This document shows, in pieces, positions 16,710 to 25,039 of a DNA stretch of 41,758 nucleotides. Within the stretch, counting starts at the first letter, position 1; each line of letters opens with the position of its first letter. The translations under genes were made by a program, and so were the position numbers. A model generated the notes under the pieces. The model did no database searches. It was not told the origin of the DNA and saw only the letters and a list, made by a program, of their open reading frames with translations. Location: NCBI GenBank assembly GCA_014379205.1, contig JACMME010000071.1:1-41758 (forward strand), written 5' to 3'. The DNA comes from Gemmatimonadaceae bacterium. Lineage in GTDB: Bacteria > Gemmatimonadota > Gemmatimonadetes > Gemmatimonadales > Gemmatimonadaceae.

Positions 16710-19538
16710 CTATTTGGTCTTTTTGCTGCCAAGGCCGATTGCCCGCAGGGAATTTCGGCGCTTCATCGCCGGCCCCCAGAGGTCGCCGGTTTCCGACACG
16801 CGAGAGGGCATTGTCTCGATGGTAAAATCACCAAGTTCAAGGGCGGGAGTTATCTCGCTCCAGTCGAGCGGGGCCGATACCAGTGCACCCGGTTTCGCTC
16901 GTACGGAGTAAGCACAAGCAACGCTCTTGCCCCGGATATTCTGAAGGTAGTCCACGTACACGCTACCCTTCGGACGCCGGTCGACTTTCCGCTCAATCGT
17001 AGCAATTTCTGGATGCGCGCCGGCTACTTGCGTCGCGATCAGTTGGGCCAGGATGACGGCCGTGTCATACCCGCTTCCCTTCGGAAGTGGAATTACCACG
17101 TGGATTCCGCGCGAGCCGGATGTCTTGGGAACTCCAGTGATCTGGAGGGCGCTGAGCTCTTCCCGAACAGCGAGGGCGACCTCGATCACTTGCTTGAAGG
17201 TTGCACCGGGCTGAGGATCGAGGTCCAAAATGGTGTAGTCCGCCTCATCGATCGATTGCACGCGCGACTGCCACGGATCCATGGAAATGCAGCCTATCTG
17301 TGCGAGATACAATAACGTCTCCAGGTCGCCGCCTACCATTCGAGGCTGAGGACCCTCCTCGGTGTCAATTGGTTCGACGCGTACACTTGGCGGAACCTCA
17401 TTCGGAGGTTTCTGCTGAAAAAATGGCGTGCCATCGATGCCCTCAGGGTGTCGTCGCAACACCAGTGGACGGTCGTCCAGGACAGGAAGAATGTACGCTG
17501 CCATTGCCGCGTAGTACCGAAGTACGGCGCCCTTGGTATGCCGGGGCTTCGGAAAGTAGACCTTCTTCAGACTCGTTACCTTGAGCTGCCCGCTGCCGAG
17601 ATCGACTAACCCTCCGCCGCGTGCAGCCTCAATCTCTTCGAGCTGATGAACGATTGAGTTCGCAGCGCCGCTAATGAGTTTCTTCGACCGGGCAGCTGAG
17701 CGTGCGGGCTTCTGACTGGTATCTCCGGAATCGTCGTTCGGTGCTTCGTCCGCAACAGGGGAGTCTATCGCCTTCAGCGACACTGATTTGCGTTTTCTAT
17801 CCGGCTTCCGCGGTTCTTCCTGCACACTTTTCTGCTCTCGGCCTACTTGACGGGCAGACTTGTCATCGCGAACGCCCAGGAAGACAGGCTGGCGCAACTT
17901 TCCATCCGAGGTCCACTCATTGAACTTCACCTCCACAACGACTTCCGGGCGCACCCAGTGGGCCTTCTCGTTCGTCTTTGGCGCTTGATCGAATGGACTT
18001 GTCTGCACAGCGAGAGCATCAAGGCGGCGCCGCATGTCCTTCAGGCCAGCATGGGTGAAGCCACCTCCAGCGTGGCCGGCGTATATGAAACGGTCGCCGG
18101 TGAAGTAACCCAGCAAGAGCGCACCAAGGTGCTCGCGTGAGTTTCTTGGCTCCGTATAGCCGCCAACGACGAATTCCTGACGAAAGTCGACCTTCAACTT
18201 CATCCAGTGACGGGAGCGTGCACCGAAGATGTAGGAGGAGTCCATCCGCTTGGCGATTACGCCCTCCCATCCTGCTTCGCGCGCACGTTCCAGCATCGCG
18301 CTCCCATCATTCGGAATTGACTCACCAAGTCTGATCTGACTCGAGGTGCGCTTCCGGAGTATGCGCTCGAGTTGCTTCCGCCGATCGGACCAGGGAAGGT
18401 TCGGAAGTATTTCGTCTCCATCGAGCAGTAAGTCGAAAGCTATCAGAGCCGCGGGCGAATTCTTCGAGTGCGTGCTTATCGAGTTCGGATCGGTGACGTG
18501 CATGCGCTGCTGGAGAACCTGAAAGCGCAAGATTTCTCCCTCGCTGGAGAGTGCCACGATCCCGCCATCGAGAATGACGGGACCGCCGTTCTGCGCAACG
18601 AGCTTTTTCACAGCCTGGACGATTTCGGGGAACTGTCTTGCCTTGTCGTTTCCGTTGCGTGTCAGGAGCTGTGTCTGCGCAGGGGAGCCCACGGCAAGAA
18701 CCCTTATTCCATCGTATTTGGGCTCAAAGGTCCACCCCGGATCGGTGGGGATCGCGCTTCCGACGCTAGCGAGCATGGGAGAGAGCGACATATCGCTTGC
18801 GGTAGAACTGATTTGGTGCGGTCGCTGATCGTCCGCGTCACCAGATTTGTTTTTCGGGGGGGGCCCCCCGCTTGAACCTGGAGGCTTGGCCGCGCGCTTC
18901 TGTTTACGCGGAGGCTTTCCCTCCGCGATCTCCTCCATTGTGCGTCCGGTCGTGATCGAAGTAGTCTCAGCCTGCGTAATGTCGGACCCCGGACTGGCAT
19001 AATCGTCCCGGTGCTTCAGCAGAAGCCACTGCGGCTTTCCAGGGCGCTTCATTCGCACGAGCGCGTAGGAGCCACGCAGCCGTTCGCCGCTCAAGGTGAT
19101 CTTGAGCTCACCCGCCTCATGACCGCGCAACAAGGTCGCTTCCTGATCGGCGTCCGCGGAGTCGTCCGGTAGATAGAAACCGCGGTCCCAGATCATTACA
19201 GTGCCGCCGCCATACTGTCCCTTTGGTATTGTGCCTTCAAATTTGTTGTATTCGATGGGGTGATCTTCCACCTCCATCGCCAGCCTTTTCATGGCAGGGT
19301 CGAGGCTCGGACCTTTCGGGACGGCCCAACTCTTCATAGTCCCGCCCATCTCCAGTCGGAGATCGTAGTGCAAATGACTCGCGGCGTGCTTCTGTATAAC
19401 GAATTGAAGGATTGGCTCGTCGGTGCCGCGTACTCGCTTGGACGTGGTGCGTGGTTTTTCCGCTTCGCCTGACGGCTCAGCTGTAATTCGAAAATCTCGC
19501 TTGCGGCGGTACTCCGTGAGATTTTTTCTGGGTGTCAT
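16710..19538 (-). CDS. ligD: Multifunctional ATP-dependent DNA ligase D (phosphoesterase-ligase-polymerase)
   Basis: A 942-residue protein for nonhomologous end joining. Domains in order: 3'-phosphoesterase at about 45-185 (VIQKHAASHLHYDLRLE), ATP-dependent ligase at about 250-560 with adenylated Lys274 in EPKYDGIRV, a charged linker at 560-650, and an archaeo-eukaryotic primase-type polymerase at about 650-930 (VYFPKPRHTKGAVLRYY, DLDPQPGATF, the SGSRGIHVVIPL loop). Start at ATG 19538 gives MTPRKNLTEYRRKRDF, which matches the start of other LigD proteins; a GTG ten codons upstream is possible. It normally works with Ku, which is not in the window. The PE-Lig-Pol order is the one seen in many Proteobacteria, the reverse of the mycobacterial order. 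Confidence 0.95.
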   Translation of the reverse strand: MTPRKNLTEYRRKRDFRITAEPSGEAEKPRTTSKRVRGTDEPILQFVIQKHAASHLHYDLRLEMGGTMKSWAVPKGPSLDPAMKRLAMEVEDHPIEYNKFEGTIPKGQYGGGTVMIWDRGFYLPDDSADADQEATLLRGHEAGELKITLSGERLRGSYALVRMKRPGKPQWLLLKHRDDYASPGSDITQAETTSITTGRTMEEIAEGKPPRKQKRAAKPPGSSGGPPPKNKSGDADDQRPHQISSTASDMSLSPMLASVGSAIPTDPGWTFEPKYDGIRVLAVGSPAQTQLLTRNGNDKARQFPEIVQAVKKLVAQNGGPVILDGGIVALSSEGEILRFQVLQQRMHVTDPNSISTHSKNSPAALIAFDLLLDGDEILPNLPWSDRRKQLERILRKRTSSQIRLGESIPNDGSAMLERAREAGWEGVIAKRMDSSYIFGARSRHWMKLKVDFRQEFVVGGYTEPRNSREHLGALLLGYFTGDRFIYAGHAGGGFTHAGLKDMRRRLDALAVQTSPFDQAPKTNEKAHWVRPEVVVEVKFNEWTSDGKLRQPVFLGVRDDKSARQVGREQKSVQEEPRKPDRKRKSVSLKAIDSPVADEAPNDDSGDTSQKPARSAARSKKLISGAANSIVHQLEEIEAARGGGLVDLGSGQLKVTSLKKVYFPKPRHTKGAVLRYYAAMAAYILPVLDDRPLVLRRHPEGIDGTPFFQQKPPNEVPPSVRVEPIDTEEGPQPRMVGGDLETLLYLAQIGCISMDPWQSRVQSIDEADYTILDLDPQPGATFKQVIEVALAVREELSALQITGVPKTSGSRGIHVVIPLPKGSGYDTAVILAQLIATQVAGAHPEIATIERKVDRRPKGSVYVDYLQNIRGKSVACAYSVRAKPGALVSAPLDWSEITPALELGDFTIETMPSRVSETGDLWGPAMKRRNSLRAIGLGSKKTK

Positions 19539-19621
19539 GGGACCATATCGTCGCGATAGTGAAGCCACGGGGCAAGATGCCCAGCGTGACGAGCCACGCG
19601 GGCCGAAGCTTCAATGCACAC

Positions 19622-19650
19622 AAAGCAAAAGCGCCCCGTTCGGGGGCGCT
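19622..19650 (-). terminator. Intrinsic terminator of the cold-shock gene
   Basis: An eight-base stem AGCGCCCC / GGGGCGCT at 19630-19650 with a short loop. On the minus-strand transcript it is followed by TTTGCTTTG. Confidence 0.85.
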
Positions 19651-19669
19651 CTGCACGATGGAATCGAGC

Positions 19670-19882
19670 TTACTCCTGGGTTTTCACAACGTCGGCGGCT
19701 TGGGGTCCCTTTTGCCCATCGACTATCTCGAACTCCACGCGGTCGCCTTCAGCAAGGGACTTGAATCCGCTTCCCCCAATCGCGCTGTAGTGGACGAACA
19801 CGTCAGGGCCACCCTCGCGCGACAGAAATCCGTAGCCTTTCGCGTCGTTGAACCACTTCACGGTACCGATAATGCGAGCCAT
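19670..19882 (-). CDS. csp: Cold-shock domain protein (CspA family)
   Basis: A 70-residue single cold-shock domain. The RNA-binding motifs KGYGFL (RNP1) and VFVHY (RNP2) are intact, and the [12 protein letters not shown] start is canonical. It binds single-stranded nucleic acid and melts RNA structure. The ribosome site on the minus strand is GGGGAGGAAAG about seven bases before the ATG. A 5' leader of unknown length separates it from the zinc-ribbon gene; many csp genes have long regulatory leaders, and 19883-20104 could hold one. Confidence 0.95.
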   Translation of the reverse strand: MARIIGTVKWFNDAKGYGFLSREGGPDVFVHYSAIGGSGFKSLAEGDRVEFEIVDGQKGPQAADVVKTQE

Positions 19883-20018
19883 GGTGCACTTTCCTCCCCC
19901 GCACAGGGGACTGACTGTGATGCCTGATCTGCCTAACTCAGAAAAAATTCCGAGAAGCGGCTACTCAGCATGATCCATGAACATGCTCTAATAGATAATG
20001 CGGCATCAATTGTTGACA

Positions 20019-20032
20019 AGACCGAACGGTCT
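20019..20032. promoter_or_regulatory. 14-bp perfect palindrome, possible operator
   Basis: AGACCGAACGGTCT is a perfect inverted repeat with six-base arms and a two-base centre (AA plus its neighbours). It lies upstream of the cold-shock gene. GACCG-type palindromes are used by some TetR-family repressors. No TetR gene is in the window. Confidence 0.3.
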
Positions 20033-20104
20033 GGGAGTAGGCATGGCGGATAGGGGATGGGGATAGCAATTCACTCCCAATCCCCCAAGACCCACTAACC
20101 AGTC

Positions 20105-20314
20105 TTATGCCGCGCCCGCTATATAGCGCGCCATTCGCCCACACTTTGCGCATGTGAGCGTCACGTGCGAACGGGGGGGAGCCGGTTTGTTGGTCGGATC
20201 GCGATCGATCTGTCCCGAACAGCTCGGGCAGCTCAGTGGCACCCCACTTCTATCACTTGATATCAGCTGAAGCGCCTGTGCTGGATTGTACGTTGCCGGA
20301 CGAGGTTTGCGCAT
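20105..20314 (-). CDS. Small zinc-ribbon protein
   Basis: A 69-residue protein with two Cys pairs, CPSC (residues about 29-32) and CAKC (about 55-58), that would bind one zinc ion. The start at 20314 has the strong ribosome site AGGAGG four bases upstream. No known family is recognised. It is in the same direction as the cold-shock gene but 220 bases away. Confidence 0.65.
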   Translation of the reverse strand: MRKPRPATYNPAQALQLISSDRSGVPLSCPSCSGQIDRDPTNKPAPPRSHVTLTCAKCGRMARYIAGAA

Positions 20315-20384
20315 GGAGCCTCCTGAGTAAAATCTTCATCCCGCTCCGGATCGGGCGAGATGTACCTACATTGGAACTCGCGTC

Positions 20385-21125
20385 TTGAAGCCACGATCGC
20401 TATCGGCTCGCATTGGTAAGTGGCGAAGCCTGAGTTTCCTGATTCTCGTCGTTGCGATCGCATGTGGCCCGACAGCACGTATTCCCCCACGGCCCGCGGT
20501 CTTGCCACGAACGCTGGCGACCGAGCATCCCGGTGCGTTGCTCGCCCGGCAGCTAGCGCCCTTGTTATACCTGCAACGCGACGAATGGTTCCCGCTTATA
20601 AGGACCCTGGCGGTAACACACCCTTCGCGGCCAGTCATCGCGTACCATTTACTCTGGCGCGACGACGCGCACGCCGCCTGGCTTCCTTTCACGATTCCCA
20701 CCGACCAGGAGGTCGTATGGGTGGGATACGATGCAAGCGGCGCACCGACCGATATCTGGACGTACTGGCATGGCAGCATTCTGCACGCCAACTGGAGGGG
20801 AAAGGGTCAGGTAATCGTCGATGTCCAGTGGGGGAAGCACGGCTCCATGCCCAGGAGCACGCGCGAGCGCGACTTGCCGCCGTTCAAGCGGCTCGGTGAT
20901 TTTTATGAAATTGCCTGGTTGGGAATTCCTGACCTTTTGCTGGGGAGACTCGTGCGTGCGGGTCCGCTGTGTTTTTGCCACAGTTACAATCGGTACCGGG
21001 AGTTCAACCGACCACTTCTCGTTGCCCCACTGCTGGACGCGATCGTTCAAACGGAACAGCCGCAAGAGGCGTTGCGGCTACTATTCGGAGCCTCTTACGC
21101 CGAGAAACCTAACTGGCCCTGGTAG
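20385..21125 (+). CDS. Putative lipoprotein of unknown function
   Basis: A 246-residue frame with a basic N-terminus, a hydrophobic helix and a lipobox-like VAIAC around residue 27, so probably an envelope lipoprotein. The body contains LAPLLYLQRDEWFPL, a WTYWHGSI segment and VQWGKHGSMP, which loosely recall Vps62-type proteins, though I cannot confirm that. The start is TTG and uncertain. It shares a promoter region with the oppositely oriented zinc-ribbon gene, whose start lies only 70 bases away. Confidence 0.6.
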   Translation: MKPRSLSARIGKWRSLSFLILVVAIACGPTARIPPRPAVLPRTLATEHPGALLARQLAPLLYLQRDEWFPLIRTLAVTHPSRPVIAYHLLWRDDAHAAWLPFTIPTDQEVVWVGYDASGAPTDIWTYWHGSILHANWRGKGQVIVDVQWGKHGSMPRSTRERDLPPFKRLGDFYEIAWLGIPDLLLGRLVRAGPLCFCHSYNRYREFNRPLLVAPLLDAIVQTEQPQEALRLLFGASYAEKPNWPW

Positions 21126-21252
21126 AGGGTAGTTCATCCCTCACTGATTTCTGACAACTGAGCTGACTTTCGGCATTGGCCACTGGGAGTGGCGCCTTCG
21201 CCGTCCCTGATTGAATAGTTGACCGTCGGGAGACGGTCAGGCCGGCAATAGC

Positions 21253-22245
21253 TCAGCCCCAATCGTGTTTTTTTCGCCATAATGCGCGCCGGTCAACGCG
21301 CCAGAGCTTGCTCTTGTCACCAAATTCGGCGTCATCCGGGAAGGCGGCGTCGTCTGCCATAGCGTCACGGAAGGAAGCGGTTTTTGCCGACGCCTCATCC
21401 GCCCAGTGCAGGATTTCGGCCTCGAGTGTGAGAGGGCGCACGGGGCTTCCGAACTCGAGCAGACCGTGGTGAGAGAGAATCAGATGCTGGAGCTCGAGGC
21501 TCTGTTCGTCCGAGCAAACTGGCTCGCCCAATTGCCTGAGCTTGCGGTCCAGCATTAAGCATCCCAGTACGACGTGCTCCATCAGGTGTCCGGCACGTGT
21601 GCGCGCGAACCCCTCCCACGAAATGCTGTATGCCTCGGTTTTGCCAATGTCGTGGAGCAGAGCTCCGGCAACGGCCAGGTCGGCGTTCGCGCGCATTGCT
21701 CTCGCTGTCTGACGGGCAATCGCCGTCACTTCAGTCACGTGCTCCAGCAGTCCCCCGAGCCGGCAGTGATGACCCCCGACAGATGCCGGTGCGCGCTCAA
21801 AACGCGCCCGGAAATCATCGTCAGCGAAGAACACATCGACGACGCGCCGGATCGTTGGCGAAAGAATCAGCGAGCGAAAACGATCGAGCATGTCCCAGTA
21901 CGACGTCGGGTCGCGATCGATCGAGGGGAGAAAGTCCTCGAGCCGAAGGTGATCGCGCGGCAGAACATGCAGTGGTGCGGAAAGCACAAGCTGTCGTCTC
22001 GAGCCATACAGTCCGATGTTGCCGATAGCCTGCACGACGACGCCACGCACGACACCCTCCAGCCAGTTCTCGGCGATTCTGTCAGACCAAACGGGCCCGG
22101 AATCGATCTGACTGCACGAATTGCCGAGCGTGACGATAAAAAACGGATCACCATTCGACGTCCGCTTTTCCGCGAGGTCCACTACGCGCAGCTGATGCTG
22201 CACGCGTTCGCCGGATTCCAGCCGCGAGAGGTTCAACAGAGACAT
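21253..22245 (-). CDS. YhaM-like 3'-5' exoribonuclease: OB-fold plus HD domain
   Basis: A 330-residue protein. Residues about 15-95 look like an OB-fold nucleic-acid-binding domain (LRVVDLAEKRTSNGDPFFIVTL). Residues about 160-300 are an HD metal-dependent phosphohydrolase: GGHHCRLGGLLEHV, then ALLHDIGKTEAY with the His-Asp pair, and LSHHGLLEFGSPVRPLTLEA. The OB-HD order and the SP-x-PLT-x-EA motif match YhaM/CBF1-type proteins, which are 3'-5' exonucleases on RNA or DNA. The start at 22245 sits four bases after a plausible GAGG. Confidence 0.85.
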   Translation of the reverse strand: MSLLNLSRLESGERVQHQLRVVDLAEKRTSNGDPFFIVTLGNSCSQIDSGPVWSDRIAENWLEGVVRGVVVQAIGNIGLYGSRRQLVLSAPLHVLPRDHLRLEDFLPSIDRDPTSYWDMLDRFRSLILSPTIRRVVDVFFADDDFRARFERAPASVGGHHCRLGGLLEHVTEVTAIARQTARAMRANADLAVAGALLHDIGKTEAYSISWEGFARTRAGHLMEHVVLGCLMLDRKLRQLGEPVCSDEQSLELQHLILSHHGLLEFGSPVRPLTLEAEILHWADEASAKTASFRDAMADDAAFPDDAEFGDKSKLWRVDRRALWRKKHDWG

Positions 22246-22268
22246 GAGCGAGGAGGCGGGATCAAGGA

Positions 22269-22438
22269 TGAACTGCGAACTGCGAACTGCGAACCAAAGC
22301 GCTTACTCGGACGCAGTTGCACTATAACGGATGCCAGTGACTAGCGCCTCTCTGTTTCACTGCGGAATACGCATTACGCTTCGCAGTTCGCAGTTCGCAG
22401 TTCGCAGTTCGCAGTTCGCAGTACGCAGTTCGCAGTCA
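22269..22438. repeat. Facing heptad arrays (GAACTGC / GCAGTTC) forming an inverted repeat
   Basis: The left array 22269-22295 holds three to four copies of GAACTGC; the right array 22379-22438 holds about eight copies of the complementary GCAGTTC, one of them changed to GCAGTAC. The left array is a perfect reverse complement of part of the right array, so a stem of about 25 bp with an 85-base loop can form. It is noncoding, between the YhaM-like gene start and a small zinc-ribbon gene. Confidence 0.93.
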
Positions 22439-22452
22439 CGCAATCCGCAATC

Positions 22453-22674
22453 CTATCCCTGATACACTACGTCTCCCTCCGCATCCAGCCCCATTTCCTG
22501 ATGCATGCCGCAGACGCCGCAAATCATGACGGCGTGCCAGGCTTCCGCGAAGTCTTTCTCCTGCTCCACCGTGGCGGGCTTCACGACCAGCTTCTTGTAG
22601 GTGTATTCCCCGCAGTTGTCGCAAGGCTGTGCGCGGGCGATGCGTTCCGCCCGCTCACGTGTGATTATCGTCAA
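22453..22674 (-). CDS. Small zinc-ribbon protein coupled to the SPFH gene
   Basis: A 73-residue protein with Cys pairs CDNC (residues 18-21) and CGVC (52-55), predicting a zinc site. It starts at a TTG three bases after the stop of the SPFH gene, so it is likely translationally coupled. No family is recognised. The repeat array lies just past its stop. Confidence 0.6.
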   Translation of the reverse strand: MTIITRERAERIARAQPCDNCGEYTYKKLVVKPATVEQEKDFAEAWHAVMICGVCGMHQEMGLDAEGDVVYQG

Positions 22675-22676
22675 GC

Positions 22677-23798
22677 TCAGGGGTCCTCGTCGGGGGCGCG
22701 TGGCGGAACATTGCCCGATGAGGCTGACGAAGGAGACACCAGCGAAGGGGCGAACATGGGGACGCTGGGCGACGGGAATCCGCCTGTCCTCGGGGCTGAG
22801 GTCCGTGGCCCGCCACTGTCGGTTCCGGACGCATTCGATAGCATCGCTCGAAATCCGCCCAACGCGCCCATCACTCCCGTGGCCTCCGCGGGTAGGAAGA
22901 TCGTCGTACCCTTTCCCTGAGTTATCTGAGGGAGGGCATCCAGATATTTCTGCCCGAGCAGGTACATCGCCGCCTGTCCTTCCGGCAACGCGTCGCCGAT
23001 CCGCCGGATTGCCTCGGCCTCTGCCTGGGCCATCATCAGGCGCGCCTCAGCCAGCCCCTGGGCGCGCAGAATCGCCGCGTCTTTCTCACCCTCCGCCCGA
23101 CGCACCTGTGATTCACGAACCCCCTCTGCCTCGAGGATAGCGGCCCGCTTGGTCGCCTCCGCGTTCGTGACCGCAGCGCGTCGTTCGCGCTCGGCACGCA
23201 TCTGCAGCTCCATTGATTGCTGGATGTCACGCGGCGGCTCAATCGCCTGCAACTCGACGCGTGTGACGTCTACACCCCAGCCGATGGATGCCTCCTCGAT
23301 CACCTCGCGCATCTTCTTGTTGATCATGTCGCGGCTGGCCAGCGTTTGATCCAGCTCGATATCACCTACAATGTTTCGCAGCGTGGTGCGGGTGAGGGTT
23401 TCCAGGGCATACGGCAGATTCTGAATCGCATAGGCGGCCTTTTGCGGATCGGCGACGCGGTAGTACAGAACCGCGTCGATGTCGATGGTGACGTTGTCCT
23501 TCGTGATCACCGGCTGGCTGGGAAAATTGAGGACCTGCTCGCGAAGATCGATGCGCGATGTCGAGCCAGCCGTCACGCGCTTTACGCCGCTCACATCCGC
23601 TTCGAAGTACCGCACGTCGATTGTCTTCGGGCGTTCAATGAACGGGATGAGAATATTGAGTCCGGACCGCGCGACGCGGTTGAACCTGCCGAGCCTCTCG
23701 ATCACGAGCACTTCAGCCTGTCCCACGATCTTGAATGAGCTCGTACCAATCCAGAGCCCCATCAATGCGAGAACGCCCAATACGATCAGTCCGATCAT
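22677..23798 (-). CDS. SPFH / band 7 family membrane protein (stomatin / QmcA-like)
   Basis: A 373-residue protein. One N-terminal membrane helix (residues 2-18) precedes an SPFH domain (about 25-180; RLGRFNRVARSGLNILIPF and the VDVTRVELQAIEPP end). A long Ala/Glu/Arg coiled-coil follows (about 185-265; MRAERERRAAVTNAEATKRA). The C-terminus from 325 is Gly/Ser/Pro-rich. Such proteins form oligomeric scaffolds in detergent-resistant membrane patches and modulate membrane proteases. An NfeD partner, often adjacent, is absent. Confidence 0.93.
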   Translation of the reverse strand: MIGLIVLGVLALMGLWIGTSSFKIVGQAEVLVIERLGRFNRVARSGLNILIPFIERPKTIDVRYFEADVSGVKRVTAGSTSRIDLREQVLNFPSQPVITKDNVTIDIDAVLYYRVADPQKAAYAIQNLPYALETLTRTTLRNIVGDIELDQTLASRDMINKKMREVIEEASIGWGVDVTRVELQAIEPPRDIQQSMELQMRAERERRAAVTNAEATKRAAILEAEGVRESQVRRAEGEKDAAILRAQGLAEARLMMAQAEAEAIRRIGDALPEGQAAMYLLGQKYLDALPQITQGKGTTIFLPAEATGVMGALGGFRAMLSNASGTDSGGPRTSAPRTGGFPSPSVPMFAPSLVSPSSASSGNVPPRAPDEDP

Positions 23799-23903
23799 GA
23801 ATGCTCCTGGTGGGAGATGCTGATTTTATTCTAAGGCGGGACGCGCTGTGCGGGAAGCGGCTCGAGCAGGCTTACGCCGTTCTGGCACAGGAACCGGTGG
23901 CCC

Positions 23904-25022
23904 TCATTTCCACTCGGCAAGAAAGATATTCGTCTCACCGGGAGATCTCGCGTTCCGATTGGACGCCCACACCAGCTTTTTGCCATCGGGGCTGAACATG
24001 GGAAAGCCGTCAAACTCTGGCGCGGTGGTCACTTGCTCCAAACCAGACCCATCAGAATTCATGAGGAAGAGGTCAAAGTTTTGCGCCGCGGGTCCGCGAG
24101 GATTTCGGTAGTTGGACGAGAAAACTATTCTGCGGCCGTCCGGTGTGAACACCGGGGCGAAGTTGGCGCCGCCCAGAGATGTTATCTGACGCTGATCGCT
24201 TCCATCGGTGTTCATCGTCCAGATCTCCATCCGATTCGGGCGAATCATGCGCTGAGCCAGCAAACTCCGATACTGGACCAGCTCCGTGCTATCGGCTGGG
24301 TGGTTGGCCCTGTAGACGATCTTCCTTCCGTCGGGGGAGAAGAATGCTCCCCCGTCGTATCCGGGTGTTGTAGTGAGGCGGCGAACCGCGGAGCCATCCA
24401 CGTTCATCGTGTAGATGTCGAGATCGCCGTCCTTTAGCGACGTGAATACTATGGTCTTACCATCGGGAGACAGCGTTCCCTCCGCCGTATATGTCCCGTA
24501 GTTGGTGATTCTTCGTAGCCCAGAACCATCCGTGTTTGCGGTATAGATGTCGAACGGGTCGAGTCCCCAGACGTAACCTCTGGAAGGATCGGGGCGCGGC
24601 GGGCAGGCGGTGTCGGCCGCGTGTGTGGACGCGAAGAAGATTTTGCGGTCGTTCGCGAAAAAGTACCCGCATGTTGTTTTGCCGCCCCCATTACTTACCC
24701 GGCGCAGCCCACTTCCGTCCACGTTCATGACGTACTGCTGGTCACAGCGACGCCCATCCCGGGTGGACTGAAAAATCAGGCGCATGCCGTCGGAGCTGAA
24801 ATACGCCTCAGCGTTCTCACCGCCGGCGGTGAGTTGGCGAACCGATGAAAGGTGGGATTCGCCGGAGAGCCCCGGGATTATTGCCACCGGCACGCCGGGC
24901 GCTGCGCCTGACCTCGCAATCGTATCCCGGACGAAGGCGTCAGCCTGTTGCGTCTTCCGGTGCCCGCATGCAACCGCGGCCCCCAAGGTGGCCGCGGCAA
25001 AAGTAAATCTATTTCGGCGCAT
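23904..25022 (-). CDS. TolB-like beta-propeller (PD40) lipoprotein
   Basis: A 372-residue protein. The first 20 residues are a signal sequence ending in VACG, likely lipidated. At least six PD40/WD40-like TolB blades follow, each with a variant of FSPDGRKIVF and a DIYTMNVDGS-type strand. Propellers of this kind usually mediate protein interaction in the periplasm. The gene is not next to tolA/pal and so is probably not tolB itself. It sits 17 bases downstream of the S41 protease and may be co-transcribed with it. Confidence 0.85.
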   Translation of the reverse strand: MRRNRFTFAAATLGAAVACGHRKTQQADAFVRDTIARSGAAPGVPVAIIPGLSGESHLSSVRQLTAGGENAEAYFSSDGMRLIFQSTRDGRRCDQQYVMNVDGSGLRRVSNGGGKTTCGYFFANDRKIFFASTHAADTACPPRPDPSRGYVWGLDPFDIYTANTDGSGLRRITNYGTYTAEGTLSPDGKTIVFTSLKDGDLDIYTMNVDGSAVRRLTTTPGYDGGAFFSPDGRKIVYRANHPADSTELVQYRSLLAQRMIRPNRMEIWTMNTDGSDQRQITSLGGANFAPVFTPDGRRIVFSSNYRNPRGPAAQNFDLFLMNSDGSGLEQVTTAPEFDGFPMFSPDGKKLVWASNRNARSPGETNIFLAEWK

Positions 25023-25039
25023 GGATCATGTTTGCACAG

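Noticed and set aside
19883-20104. Promoter of the cold-shock gene
   Set aside because: Several -35/-10-like boxes can be drawn but none stands out; only the palindrome is reported.
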